Source: Colwellia psychrerythraea
Lineage (GTDB): Bacteria > Pseudomonadota > Gammaproteobacteria > Enterobacterales > Alteromonadaceae
Direction: 5' to 3'
Length of the DNA stretch: 64,000 nucleotides
Assembly: GCF_000764225.1 (NCBI RefSeq)
Contig: NZ_JQED01000046.1
Coordinates: 1-64,000 of the forward strand
Part shown: positions 26,769-35,854 of the stretch, one piece after another
Layout: every line of letters starts with the position of its first letter
Numbering within the stretch: the first letter of the stretch is position 1
Translations under genes and position numbers: made by a program
Notes under the pieces: model-generated
Told to the model about the DNA's origin: nothing
Databases searched by the model: none
Seen by the model: the letters and a program-made list of their open reading frames with translations, nothing else

Positions 26769-27689
26769 ATGATGAAAAACTTTAACAAAAAAGCACTGGC
26801 ATTAGCCACGGTTGCAATGTTAGCAACTGGTCTTAGTAGCCAAGCTTATGCTGGGGCCAAGACTTATTCACACCTGTTGATTGATAACTTTCAAATTTTT
26901 AACGGTAATAATGTTCAATATGATGTAGGGGATTTTGACGACTTACAAATTGGTAACTTCTCTACTACTTTTGCAATAACTAATAATAATGGATTTGCAA
27001 GTAATGATAGTACTGCTGGAGGTAATTTAGACGTAACCGCTGGTAGTGGTAACGCTGACGATAACGCTTCGTGTGTTGGTGCGGGCTGTAGTTATGAAGA
27101 TTCATATACGATGCAAGCCTCACCTGTAAACAATTCTTTCATGCGTGGCGATACCGAGTTATTGGGTGCGCTGATCACAGGCCTTGGTCCTGCTTCCTCT
27201 GTTACTGCTAATGCAATCACTGAAGGACAAACGGAGGTGACCGATGCTGGCTCCGGTAATGCCGATGTTGGAACAGGTACTCAATTCTCATTTTCTGGTA
27301 TAGATGATACTATCAGATTTGAATTTGACGCCCAAGCGATGCTTCAAGCTCTGTTGCACCAAGATGATGTAAGTGCCTTTGCTGCGCTTGGTTTTAGTAT
27401 CAACATATTCGATAACACCAATGGAGTGGATGTTTTTTCGTTTGCCCCTGGCGAGTTAAACGAAGCTAGAACACAGTTAAGCGCGGGAAGCACAAGTTAT
27501 GACTCTGGCTTTCTACATTTTTCAGCGACATCAGCTCAACTGTTAGCAGCAAATACCTATACCCTAAGTATTAATCAAACCACAAGAGGTAGATTTAACG
27601 CTATTAAACCAATACCTGAGCCAGCTACGCTAGCGATATTTGGTTTAGCTTTAATGGGTTTGGCTTCTACACGCCGTAGTAAAACCTAG
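26769..27689 (+). CDS. PEP-CTERM sorting-domain protein
   Basis: A 306-residue exported protein. An N-terminal signal peptide (about 1-29, ending SSQAYAG) leads a Gly/Asn/Asp-rich, low-lysine mature part. At the C-terminus lie the sorting motif IPEPATLAIFGLALMGLAS (about 282-300: PEP motif then transmembrane helix) and a short basic tail RRSKT. Exosortase would cleave at PEP and hand the protein to the cell surface or exopolysaccharide. AAGGA precedes two tandem ATG codons (26769 and 26772); the second has the better spacing. Other genes of the exosortase system lie just downstream. Confidence 0.92.
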   Translation: MMKNFNKKALALATVAMLATGLSSQAYAGAKTYSHLLIDNFQIFNGNNVQYDVGDFDDLQIGNFSTTFAITNNNGFASNDSTAGGNLDVTAGSGNADDNASCVGAGCSYEDSYTMQASPVNNSFMRGDTELLGALITGLGPASSVTANAITEGQTEVTDAGSGNADVGTGTQFSFSGIDDTIRFEFDAQAMLQALLHQDDVSAFAALGFSINIFDNTNGVDVFSFAPGELNEARTQLSAGSTSYDSGFLHFSATSAQLLAANTYTLSINQTTRGRFNAIKPIPEPATLAIFGLALMGLASTRRSKT

Positions 27690-27755
27690 TTGTGCCGCTT
27701 CAAGTTGTGCCGCTTAATAATGCATAACCTTAGCAAAAATTGAGCATCATCCTAT

Positions 27756-27795
27756 TGAGCTTAAAGTTGCCGTTTACCAGCTTTAAGCTCATTTT
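27756..27795 (+). terminator. Rho-independent terminator of the PEP-CTERM gene
   Basis: TGAGCTTAAAG (27756-27766) and CTTTAAGCTCA (27781-27791) form a perfect 11-bp stem followed by TTTT, about 65 bp past the stop codon. Confidence 0.8.
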
Positions 27796-28027
27796 AAATG
27801 GGCTCAAACAGTACAAAGAAAATCACCTCAAAATATGAAGTTTAACATAACGCCCAAATAGCCAACAAAGTTAACCATACTTTCTTATCCCTTAGAACAA
27901 TCTGAGTACATTAGTTACGCGCTTTACTGCTTTGCTTACCATGTATACTAAGAAGTATGTCAGACCACTGTTTTATCCTTTAATATTTTATTTTCTACAA
28001 TACCGGTTTTAAATGATCGATACAGGT

Positions 28028-28189
28028 TAATACCAATTTTTTAAATTATTGCTCACTTGTACGGGCCAAAACACTTCATGACTACGTTGCTCTCAATCCC
28101 AATAGCCAGCGATTACTCAATCGAGCGCCTTGCCCTGATTTATTTTTCCTACGCACAACAAGATAACAAACTTAAAGAAATTGGTATAA
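28028..28189. repeat. MITE-like repeat, copy 2
   Basis: The ends are imperfect inverted repeats (TAATACCAATTTTTTAAAT and the complement of CTTAAAGAAATTGGTATAA). The core (CGTTGCTCTCAATCCCAATA ... ATCGAGCGCCTTG) closely matches the core of copy 1 at 3141-3303. The length is 162 bp against 163. There is no transposase ORF. Confidence 0.75.
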
Positions 28190-28190
28190 C

Positions 28191-28405
28191 TCAATCAAAT
28201 TTTAAATGTCCAAAGTCTGCAAAGCCTTTCAAGCCTTCGGTTCCTGAAATTACTGTACTTAGGGCAAGTAGATGTATAACAAGTAAGTTATGCATTCTGT
28301 GGCGCATAACACGAGGAGCTGTTATTAAGTCGAAAGATCTTAGAAAAGCACCTATCCATGTAAAAATGGCAATTGTTATTATACCTGAGTGCGCAATGAG
28401 AATTT
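28191..28405 (-). other. Possible remnant coding frame
   Basis: Read on the minus strand, one frame is open across this stretch and ends with TGA at 28191-28193. It encodes a hydrophobic, protein-like sequence containing ITAPRVMRHRMHNLLVIHLL. No ATG start with a ribosome-binding site is seen; it could be a truncated gene cut by the repeat or chance. The overlapping plus-strand 116-codon frame looks less protein-like. Confidence 0.25.
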
Positions 28406-28430
28406 GAAAGGGGCAACTGCAATGCTGTAT

Positions 28431-28474
28431 TTTAACCTCCAGCAGCAGTGTAACTTAGTGTGCTGGAGGTTAAA
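28431..28474. terminator. Perfect 14-bp inverted repeat 3' of prsT
   Basis: TTTAACCTCCAGCA (28431-28444) and TGCTGGAGGTTAAA (28461-28474) form a long perfect stem with a 16-nt loop, about 45 bp beyond the prsT stop. There is no T-run after the stem on either strand, so intrinsic termination is uncertain; it may instead stabilise the mRNA 3' end. Confidence 0.5.
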
Positions 28475-28516
28475 GTGCATTACTTGTCATGATGGATGAG
28501 AGAAAAAGGTAATTAA

Positions 28517-31330
28517 CTACTGCTCTGCTCTCAATTGATTGAGCAATTCCTTAGCCTCTATGCTAGAAGAAAAGCTATCTTGCTGAGTAAGCAAATGCTC
28601 TAACATTTTTTCTGCTTGTAATTTCTCTCCAACTTTCGCATGGGATTGGGCAAGGTGAAACTGTATATCCAATCCGTTTGGCTGGAGTGATACCGCGTCA
28701 GAAAAAGCCTTCTTAGCTGCACTATAATCTCCTTTACTATAATGTGCTAGACCTAGGGTGTCTAAGAAATCTGACGAGTTAGGTGATAATTGATTAGCCT
28801 GAATAGCATGCTTTAATGCAGTATCTACATTATTATTCTGTTTGAGTAGCAACCAAGCTAAGTTATTGTGGGCAAGACTATTATTAGGAGTTAGCTCAAC
28901 CAGTTTACTATAAAGCTTAGCAGCTTCTTTGTCTTGATTATCATTCAAATAATAATCTGCAAGGACATTCATGGTCATAATGTCCTTAGGGTGTTTATTT
29001 AGCCAAGTCACTAAGGTATCTATTGCTTTTTGTCGCTCAGATTGCTGCCATAACGCTGACGAAAGGTGAATGGTATTGTGGTTGGTCTCTTGTTTAGCGA
29101 GTATCTCTTGATACAAGTTCACCGCATCAGCAGGACGTTGTTCACTCAACGCAATTTGCGCCTGTAATTTGGTGACAGAAAGAGGATGAGGGTTTGATTT
29201 ATCCAATGATTTAACTATCGTTTTTGCACTTTCGACATTTCCCTTTTTTAAGGCGACTCGAGCTTTAATCACCAAGCTCCCTATGTGTTTAGGTTTGAGC
29301 TTTAGCGCACGGGTTACTGATTCCCGCGCCATCTCAAGCTGTCCTGTTTTTTCGTAAACCTCTGCCAAGCGATAATATGGAAAAAACATCTCAGGTGCAA
29401 TTTGTTGAAGTTGTTGATAACTTTCAATCGATGCTTTTTGCAATCCTATATGCCTTTGAGCATCACCGAGTAGTGCTAATAAACTAGGATGTTCCGGGTG
29501 CACCTTTAATGCCTTTTTACTGATCACCATAGATTTACTAGCTTCATTATTGCTTAAATAGTATTGTGCCAATAGTAACCTAGGTTTCAGTTTCTCAGGG
29601 CTAATTTCGATGGCTTGCTCAAGCCAATTAATGCTTTGCTCTTTTTTGCCCGCCTGTTGGTCAATAACATATAATTCTATCAATGAAGTGACATCATCGG
29701 GGTACTGTTTAATCACTGATATATATAAGCTACGTGCTCGTTTCACATCCTTGCTTTGTTGCATTACCAGTGCCGCTAATAAATGGGTGGTGTTAGGGTG
29801 ACCAGGACGAATTAACAGTGCTCGCATAAATGCACTTTCTGCATTTTTCAATTGCTGTTTCATTACATAAGTTAGTCCTTCAAGCATTGGGCCATAGGGA
29901 CTTTCGGCATGCTCAAGACTTATCTGTTGTGCAACTTTCAGAGCTTGCTCGGGCTGCCTGTCTTTGAAATAGCTTAGGGTTAGGGCTATTTTTGCCTGCA
30001 ATGATTGCGGGGCTGTTTCTACGGCTTGACCCAGCACAGTTATTGCCGACTTAACATCGCCTTGCTGTAATGCTAAGCTTGCCAGCGCTAGTTTACTGTC
30101 TAACTTTTCCGCGTTTAAGGCATCAGCCCTAACGAAAAATTGCTTGCCGAGTTCAATCTTACCGGTTTTGATGGAAGCCAAACCTGCAGCTATGATTAAT
30201 TCGCTATCATTTGCAGTAAAGGTACTATCCTCTATTTGAGCCAAGGTTGTGGTTGCTTGCTCGTTTAAACCTAATTTCAATTCCAAAGCAGCTCTTAGTT
30301 TTAGAGCAGCTGCATATTCTGGCATTATTACAAGGAGTTTTCGAACTTGATTGTAAGCAGATTCATAATTATTGATTAAATAGTTTGATGACGATGCAAT
30401 ATACAAACTTTCAGGGTGCTTTGAATAATTACTGAGGTTTTTTTCAGCAAATTGCGCGGAATTTTCATAATTTTCTTGAATGAATTCAATGGTAGCCAAT
30501 AAATAGTTTATGTAAATATCATCAGGGGTGGTCTGTAAATACTTGAGTAGTTGTTCTTTAGCGGTATCTAACTTATTTGCTTCTATTAACGCCTGCGCAA
30601 GTTTTATTTTTGCCAAGTTATCGGCGCGAACTACCTTGTTCGCTTTTTCATACAACCGAATAGCCTCATCGAAATATTTGTTTCTTAAAGCGATGTCACC
30701 TTTGAGTAAAATACCTGCAAAGTGGTTTGGGTTATGCTCTAGTAGTTGTTCAAGGTAGCCATCCGCTTTGGAGAACAATAATTGCTGACTTTTTAAAAGC
30801 GCTAATGAATATAAAACGTCAGGGTGTTTTGCATTTATTTGAACCGCTTTGGTTAAAATTTCATCTGCTTGTTCTAAATAGCCCTGATAAATATCAACTT
30901 GTGATTGAATGGCATAAGATTCAACTATTAACTCTGATGGCCAATCCCCCCTATTAGAAAACAGCTGGTTTATTTCTTCAAACTCGTTTAAATGAACAAA
31001 TAGTTTGGCTAAACCAACTATTATTTCTGGATTTTCAGGCGAAAGCTTATAGGCAATATTTATTTCTTTTTTAGCTGAAATTAGATTACCTATATCTAAA
31101 TAGATATTTCCTAAAGCTAATCGAGCTATACTATCTTGAGGCTTCTCACTTATTACATTTTTTAAAAGGATGATAGCATTTTGAGGCCTACCTTGTTTTA
31201 ACTGACTTTTCACTTCAACCATATAGTTACTATAATCCTGCGCTGGATTACATGCTTGGATTGAAAAAAGGCAGAACAAAGCTAATACTTTAAACAGTCT
31301 GTTGTTAGTTTGTTTTATATCGTTACTCAT
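28517..31330 (-). CDS. prsT: PEP-CTERM system TPR-repeat lipoprotein PrsT
   Basis: About 937 residues from the chosen start. A signal peptide ends in a lipobox (SIQAC), so the protein is lipid-anchored. The rest is a long series of TPR repeats (for example GRPQNAIILLKNVISEKPQD at the start and NSLAHNNLAWLLLKQNNN near the end). This layout and length match PrsT, found with exosortase/PEP-CTERM systems and thought to help assemble or export the exopolysaccharide-protein matrix. The longer in-frame start would overlap the upstream oxidase gene. The ATG at 31330 is chosen; a TTG at 31342 has a better placed AAGGA site and is an alternative. Confidence 0.88.
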   Translation of the reverse strand: MSNDIKQTNNRLFKVLALFCLFSIQACNPAQDYSNYMVEVKSQLKQGRPQNAIILLKNVISEKPQDSIARLALGNIYLDIGNLISAKKEINIAYKLSPENPEIIVGLAKLFVHLNEFEEINQLFSNRGDWPSELIVESYAIQSQVDIYQGYLEQADEILTKAVQINAKHPDVLYSLALLKSQQLLFSKADGYLEQLLEHNPNHFAGILLKGDIALRNKYFDEAIRLYEKANKVVRADNLAKIKLAQALIEANKLDTAKEQLLKYLQTTPDDIYINYLLATIEFIQENYENSAQFAEKNLSNYSKHPESLYIASSSNYLINNYESAYNQVRKLLVIMPEYAAALKLRAALELKLGLNEQATTTLAQIEDSTFTANDSELIIAAGLASIKTGKIELGKQFFVRADALNAEKLDSKLALASLALQQGDVKSAITVLGQAVETAPQSLQAKIALTLSYFKDRQPEQALKVAQQISLEHAESPYGPMLEGLTYVMKQQLKNAESAFMRALLIRPGHPNTTHLLAALVMQQSKDVKRARSLYISVIKQYPDDVTSLIELYVIDQQAGKKEQSINWLEQAIEISPEKLKPRLLLAQYYLSNNEASKSMVISKKALKVHPEHPSLLALLGDAQRHIGLQKASIESYQQLQQIAPEMFFPYYRLAEVYEKTGQLEMARESVTRALKLKPKHIGSLVIKARVALKKGNVESAKTIVKSLDKSNPHPLSVTKLQAQIALSEQRPADAVNLYQEILAKQETNHNTIHLSSALWQQSERQKAIDTLVTWLNKHPKDIMTMNVLADYYLNDNQDKEAAKLYSKLVELTPNNSLAHNNLAWLLLKQNNNVDTALKHAIQANQLSPNSSDFLDTLGLAHYSKGDYSAAKKAFSDAVSLQPNGLDIQFHLAQSHAKVGEKLQAEKMLEHLLTQQDSFSSSIEAKELLNQLRAEQ

Positions 31331-31370
31331 TAATGTTTTCAAAATATCGTCCTTATTCAAGTGGTGCTTA

Positions 31371-32969
31371 TTAATTTTCGTAGCGTCCCGGCGAAAATAT
31401 ATTATTCGGATCAAGAGCCTGTTTTATTTTATTTATCGCTAACCCATGGCCTTTTTCAGCTTGTGGGAGCTGTCCCATTGCATGAGTAGAAAGCCTATAG
31501 GGGTAATAGCCTTTTTCAATTAATTTTTTCAGTAATTCATCATGACAAGTAAGAGCCCTCTCTTCTTCTCCTTGACGATCACGATCATAGGTAATAGCGA
31601 TAACACTATCGATGCAACGTTCTGTTAAAAGTGTCATGGAAATAGCAGGGTCAAATCTATATTTAATCAATGTATCTTCTATGATTTTTTCAAGAATCAC
31701 CGCATGTTGCCCTGTCATCGGTGCTATTGGTGCTAACCACAGTAGACCACACCTGTCTTTGTCTGGATCTGCTTCATCAGCAGCTGGTGCGGGCGTATTC
31801 TTACGCCAATAGGTGCTGGGTAAAAAAGTATTACTTGGAATGCCTTGTTTTAAGGCAAAGAGAGGTTCAACGATTTCTAACGCTTTATCTAGGTCTACAC
31901 CTGTAAGCCATTGATAAGGTTTTTTAATCATTTTTGCCATCTTGATTAGGCGATCATCAAGAAAGAAAAATTTTACTGATTTAATATGTTTTAAGGCGTT
32001 TTTCAGCTTTTTACGTGCCAAAGCTACTTCAGCCTTTGTACCATAGAGGGCGCCTGAAGCATTCCAACCACCAATTTTAGATTTCTTGCATTGCTTTTCT
32101 AACCAATCACTAGGAAGCGGAGTAACATCATTTACTTCTTTCCAAGGGTATTGACCAAAAGCAGATACAGCTTTATGTGCATTGACAATATGCATAGCAC
32201 TTTTAAGGGTGCCATTAAGACGTAATGGTCTGAGAGAGTTAACAAGTTCAGAAAGTTCATCTTTGTTTACATTACAAAAGAATACTTGTGTATATTCAGG
32301 CGCAGGCATTAACCATATAGTCATCTTACTAATAATACCAAAATTTGATTGGCTAAAAAGTCCATCAAGGTGCGCCCCTACGCCCCACTTATATACACTT
32401 GCAGCTTTGGCATTAGAAAAACGGCCAAAGCCGGTATGCAAACTTTCGCCGCTAGCAAGTATCACTTCTAGCCCACAAACATTTGAGAAATGGTCACCAT
32501 AGGGTGTATGGCCAAACCCTCGTTCTAGCGTATTACCAATAATACTGCATTGTGAAGAAGAGCCTGTTGCATCAATCCATAAAGGTGCATTTTTAGATTG
32601 AAGAAAATCATAGAGTTGTTTTTGTGTCACCCCTGGTTCAAGTGTTACATAGGCTAAATCTTGGTCAAAATCCAAAATTTTATTCATGTTACCTAAATCT
32701 ACAATTGTACAGTTATTTGATGTTGGTACGCTCGACCCATATCCCCAATTTTTTCCTGTGCTGATAGGGTAAAGTGGCGTTTTATGTTCAGAAGCTATTT
32801 TTACAATTTGCTGTAGTTGTTCCTTGTTATTGGGTTTGAGTATTGCCACAACTGAGTGAGGAGTATGATAGGTTGCTGTTTCGTACTTGTTTAAAGTAGC
32901 TTTGTCAGTGATGACACTCGCTGGTGGCAGAATTTCAGCCCATTGTGCAATAGCTTGTTTGAAATCCAT
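31371..32969 (-). CDS. FAD-linked oxidase of the VAO/4-cresol dehydrogenase type
   Basis: About 532 residues from ATG 32969, which has AGAGG 6 nt upstream. The N-terminal PCMH-type FAD-binding domain shows YPISTGKNWGYGSSVP and CTIVDLGNMNKIL. SSSQCSIIGNTLERGFGHTP and the closing DPNNIFSPGRYEN are family features. The predicted reaction is oxidation of a phenolic or alcohol substrate. It sits between the exosortase-system acyltransferase and PrsT in one operon, which suggests a role in modifying a product of that system, but the substrate is unknown. Confidence 0.85.
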   Translation of the reverse strand: MDFKQAIAQWAEILPPASVITDKATLNKYETATYHTPHSVVAILKPNNKEQLQQIVKIASEHKTPLYPISTGKNWGYGSSVPTSNNCTIVDLGNMNKILDFDQDLAYVTLEPGVTQKQLYDFLQSKNAPLWIDATGSSSQCSIIGNTLERGFGHTPYGDHFSNVCGLEVILASGESLHTGFGRFSNAKAASVYKWGVGAHLDGLFSQSNFGIISKMTIWLMPAPEYTQVFFCNVNKDELSELVNSLRPLRLNGTLKSAMHIVNAHKAVSAFGQYPWKEVNDVTPLPSDWLEKQCKKSKIGGWNASGALYGTKAEVALARKKLKNALKHIKSVKFFFLDDRLIKMAKMIKKPYQWLTGVDLDKALEIVEPLFALKQGIPSNTFLPSTYWRKNTPAPAADEADPDKDRCGLLWLAPIAPMTGQHAVILEKIIEDTLIKYRFDPAISMTLLTERCIDSVIAITYDRDRQGEEERALTCHDELLKKLIEKGYYPYRLSTHAMGQLPQAEKGHGLAINKIKQALDPNNIFSPGRYEN

Positions 32970-33036
32970 AAACAACCTCTTTCTCAAAAAATCAATTTAA
33001 TTCTAAATATATCGATGGGCAAAATACTTATCCAAT

Positions 33037-33807
33037 CTATCTATTCGTAACATCAGTATGTGGCAATAAAAATACTTGTTTAACTAAGTCGTCATAAATC
33101 TGTGCATAGAGTTCTTTCAACTCAGGATTTAGTTGTGAGCAAAAATTATATCTAGACAAAAAAAACATGGCTCTCATGCCGTGATAGTCAATCTCATCAC
33201 CTATTTGCTCGAAAGGCAGACCAAATCGTCGTAACCGCCTATTTAATTTTGGCTCCATCATTACGAAAGAACCTACATGATTGCAAATATCAGCTAAGGC
33301 AACGGCTGCAATATATAATCCCATGGCAATATTCGGAAAATGTCTGTGCTCCTCTTCGGTATAAATAGTGTCGGAGTTAACAGCATTTAGAATGAATGGC
33401 GCCTTTTTTTCTTTTTTTCTTCGTCGGAAAGAATTGAGTACCGCAAGTCGTGAAATTTCTCCAAAACTTCCTCGTATCAATTTTGTGGAGTCTAATATCT
33501 CTTTATGAGCACTGTGTAAGCAATTTTTCTCAAAAGGCAAAGCAAGATCGGGTTTTTTTACCGGAGGAATAACTAAGCGAACACAACCGGCATATACGCC
33601 AGTCCGTTTATGCTCTAACAAGCAGTGATATGCATAATCATCGCAATCGTCAGTTTCCATTTGAAGAAGGTTTTCTGGTTCCCAACCTAATTCGTCACAA
33701 TATACGCCATATCGAATTTTGAACGCTTCTTCACGCAGTAATTTTGTATCAGCAAATTTGATTTGAAAAAACTGATTAAAATTTTTAGCAATTGAATACT
33801 CACCCAT
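33037..33807 (-). CDS. PEP-CTERM/exosortase-system-associated acyltransferase
   Basis: A 256-residue protein of the GNAT/autoinducer-synthase-like fold. The opening EEAFKIRYGVYCDELGWEPE (about 26-45) and the middle CVRLVIPPVKKPDLALPFE match the acyltransferases found with exosortase loci. It heads an apparent three-gene operon (67 bp to the FAD oxidase, then 40 bp to PrsT). The acyl donor and acceptor are not known; a signal or surface-lipid product is possible. Confidence 0.85.
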   Translation of the reverse strand: MGEYSIAKNFNQFFQIKFADTKLLREEAFKIRYGVYCDELGWEPENLLQMETDDCDDYAYHCLLEHKRTGVYAGCVRLVIPPVKKPDLALPFEKNCLHSAHKEILDSTKLIRGSFGEISRLAVLNSFRRRKKEKKAPFILNAVNSDTIYTEEEHRHFPNIAMGLYIAAVALADICNHVGSFVMMEPKLNRRLRRFGLPFEQIGDEIDYHGMRAMFFLSRYNFCSQLNPELKELYAQIYDDLVKQVFLLPHTDVTNR

Positions 33808-34246
33808 TATTGAGTTTTTCGCTTGAAAAGGGGTTATAAATTACTATTATAGACGTCAATTGAACATAACAGTAATTAACTTTACTCTCCTTCCAGTTTA
33901 GTAATTTAAGATTTTGTTTTTTAAAAATTTAAGCTAGATAAAGCCCGATAAATTACGGATTAGCTGATGATGATATTGGCCTCCATTTTATTGCATTAGA
34001 GATATGGGATGTTTTTTGCTCTAAAATGCAAATCAAAACTTTACCCTCAGAGAAAACAAGGTATACCAAGACAGTCGCTAATCGATATTAATAGGAACTA
34101 AATCGAGTGACGGCTGTGTAAGTTCAAATAGTGGAAGAGAGTTTGTTTGACTTTATCTCTAAAATTGCCAGCTATTGATTTTTATCATCAGCCCTGTAAA
34201 GTGGTCATACCAGAAGATTTATATTAACACTACAAACATCACCTTT
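33808..34246. other. Gap between divergent acyltransferase and hydrolase genes
   Basis: A 439-bp divergent intergenic region. An imperfect inverted repeat (TTGCATTAGAG ... CTCTAAAATGCAA) lies near 33992-34030. No ORF with a good start is seen, and no promoter can be defended precisely. Confidence 0.35.
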
Positions 34247-35110
34247 ATGGCTAACTTTTATTCAACTGACGTAACAGTTATATGTGTAGATCAATTTGCA
34301 ATTGCATCAACAATCTACACCCCCAAAAAATCGTTGAAGGGCGCAATTTTAATAGGCCCCGCAACAGGGATAAAAAGACAGTTTTATGCCAGCTTTGCTG
34401 CTTTTCTTGCCGAAAAAGGCTATGGCATAATCACCTTTGATAATAGAGGTATTGGAGGCTCTTTAACAGGAAGCGTTAGTGAAAGTGATGCGTCATTACA
34501 GTCTTGGGGTGAAAAAGATATGCCTGCCGTATTGGAACATTTGAAAATAACATTTCCTAATACCAATTATCATTTAATAGGACACAGTGCAGGCGGGCAA
34601 TTGGTTGGACTAATGCATAATGCGAAAGATTTTACTTCTATCTTTAATTTTGCCAGTTCATCAGGTCAATTAAAAAACATGCCTCTACCCTATGCGATAA
34701 AGGCACATTTTTTTATGAACTTATTCATCCCATTAAGTAATACCTTTTTTGGTCATACAAAATCTCAATGGTTAGGCATGGGCGAACCTTTGCCTAAAAG
34801 AGTTGCTCAACAATGGCGTGCTTGGTGCAATAGCGAAGGTTATGTAAAAGCTTCTTTTGGTAAAACAGTTCATACACATTTATATGATGAATTAACTACA
34901 CCATCTATGTGGGTGAATGCAGTAGATGATGACATAGCAATTAATGAAAATGTTGAAGACATGCTTAGTGTCTTCACAAAAATAGCTGCAGAAAAACTCA
35001 CTTTATCTGCTGATGACTATGCCTTAGATGAAATAGGCCATATGAAATTCTTTAGTCGACAATCGCAGGCATTATGGATTCATGCATTAAACTGGTTAGG
35101 AAAGTATTAG
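34247..35110 (+). CDS. Alpha/beta hydrolase (COG4757-type)
   Basis: About 287 residues from the ATG at 34247. ILIGPATGIKRQFYASFAAF and GYGIITFDNRGIGGS are typical of this subgroup, and the nucleophile elbow GHSAGGQ holds the catalytic Ser. A Lys/His near the C-terminus (IGHMKFF) may supply the catalytic His. It is probably a serine esterase, lipase or thioesterase. The upstream in-frame start is a TTG without support. Confidence 0.82.
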   Translation: MANFYSTDVTVICVDQFAIASTIYTPKKSLKGAILIGPATGIKRQFYASFAAFLAEKGYGIITFDNRGIGGSLTGSVSESDASLQSWGEKDMPAVLEHLKITFPNTNYHLIGHSAGGQLVGLMHNAKDFTSIFNFASSSGQLKNMPLPYAIKAHFFMNLFIPLSNTFFGHTKSQWLGMGEPLPKRVAQQWRAWCNSEGYVKASFGKTVHTHLYDELTTPSMWVNAVDDDIAINENVEDMLSVFTKIAAEKLTLSADDYALDEIGHMKFFSRQSQALWIHALNWLGKY

Positions 35111-35228
35111 CCCTTGATATTAGTGACTAGTTATTTAATTAATTTATTTTCATAGCGCCTAGTATGATATTGCATTAATTTTATAACTCCTTTATTTAAA
35201 ATAAATAATTAGAGCTATGTCAGTTAAC

Positions 35229-35260
35229 AAGAACTAAACCTTTCCTTTAGTTTAGTTCTT
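35229..35260. terminator. Probable bidirectional terminator
   Basis: AAGAACTAAAC and GTTTAGTTCTT form a perfect 11-bp stem with a 10-nt loop between convergent genes (hydrolase and lipoprotein). T-runs are short on both sides. Confidence 0.55.
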
Positions 35261-35328
35261 CCTGATGAGAGCAATTTCTAAGGCACGTTCAATATTGTCA
35301 CTATTTTTACTAGGCGATTACCGTCCTA

Positions 35329-35844
35329 TCAATTGACTTCAAATGTTCGCACTCCTATAACATCTCTGTCATTTTCCCATATTTCATATCTCGGGTTATC
35401 CATATCATCTAAATACCAGATGGCCATCACCAATCGATCCTTATCGTTTGCAACCCTTAACGTGCCCGCATAATCACTTTCAATAGAAGTTCGTAATAAA
35501 CAACTTTTATAATTGACCTTGACACCACTTTTCCCTTCAGTAAATTCAGTGCACACTGACAAATAGGCATTCAGGTTATCATCATTGTTGTAACTTACCC
35601 TTAGTTCATACTCTTGATCAATTATGAATGATTTAGCAACAACAAGTTCAGCCGTTGTATCGTAGGTAGCATTGGGATCTAGCTCGACTTCAACCACTTC
35701 AGGTTCATTCACTATCGGGTCAACAGGGGCAGGAGTCGCTACAGCTGGAGGTGTAGAAGTTGAAGAATCATCCCCGCCGCCACCACCACATGCCACCATT
35801 AAGAAACTCATCATAGATACCAATACAATGTTAGTCAGTTTCAT
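35329..35844 (-). CDS. Lipoprotein of unknown function
   Basis: A 171-residue lipoprotein. From ATG 35844 (AAGGAG 6 nt upstream) a signal peptide ends in LMVACGGGGG, a lipobox followed by a Gly/Ser/Thr/Pro-rich linker, then a beta-rich domain (about 65-171). It starts 10 bp after the LruC-domain gene, so the two form an operon. The longer frame back to 35892 overlaps that gene and has no supporting site. Confidence 0.8.
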   Translation of the reverse strand: MKLTNIVLVSMMSFLMVACGGGGGDDSSTSTPPAVATPAPVDPIVNEPEVVEVELDPNATYDTTAELVVAKSFIIDQEYELRVSYNNDDNLNAYLSVCTEFTEGKSGVKVNYKSCLLRTSIESDYAGTLRVANDKDRLVMAIWYLDDMDNPRYEIWENDRDVIGVRTFEVN

Positions 35845-35854
35845 GATCTTCTCC

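Noticed and set aside
28057..28407. 116-codon plus-strand ORF
   Set aside because: Its first third lies in the MITE-like repeat, there is no ribosome-binding site, and its basic, irregular composition looks non-coding.
31331..31414. Longer N-terminus of PrsT
   Set aside because: It overlaps the oxidase gene and would put 28 charged residues before the lipoprotein signal peptide.
26153..33807. Exosortase gene inside the PEP-CTERM region
   Set aside because: No multi-pass membrane protein with the Cys/Arg/His exosortase pattern is encoded in this interval on either strand.
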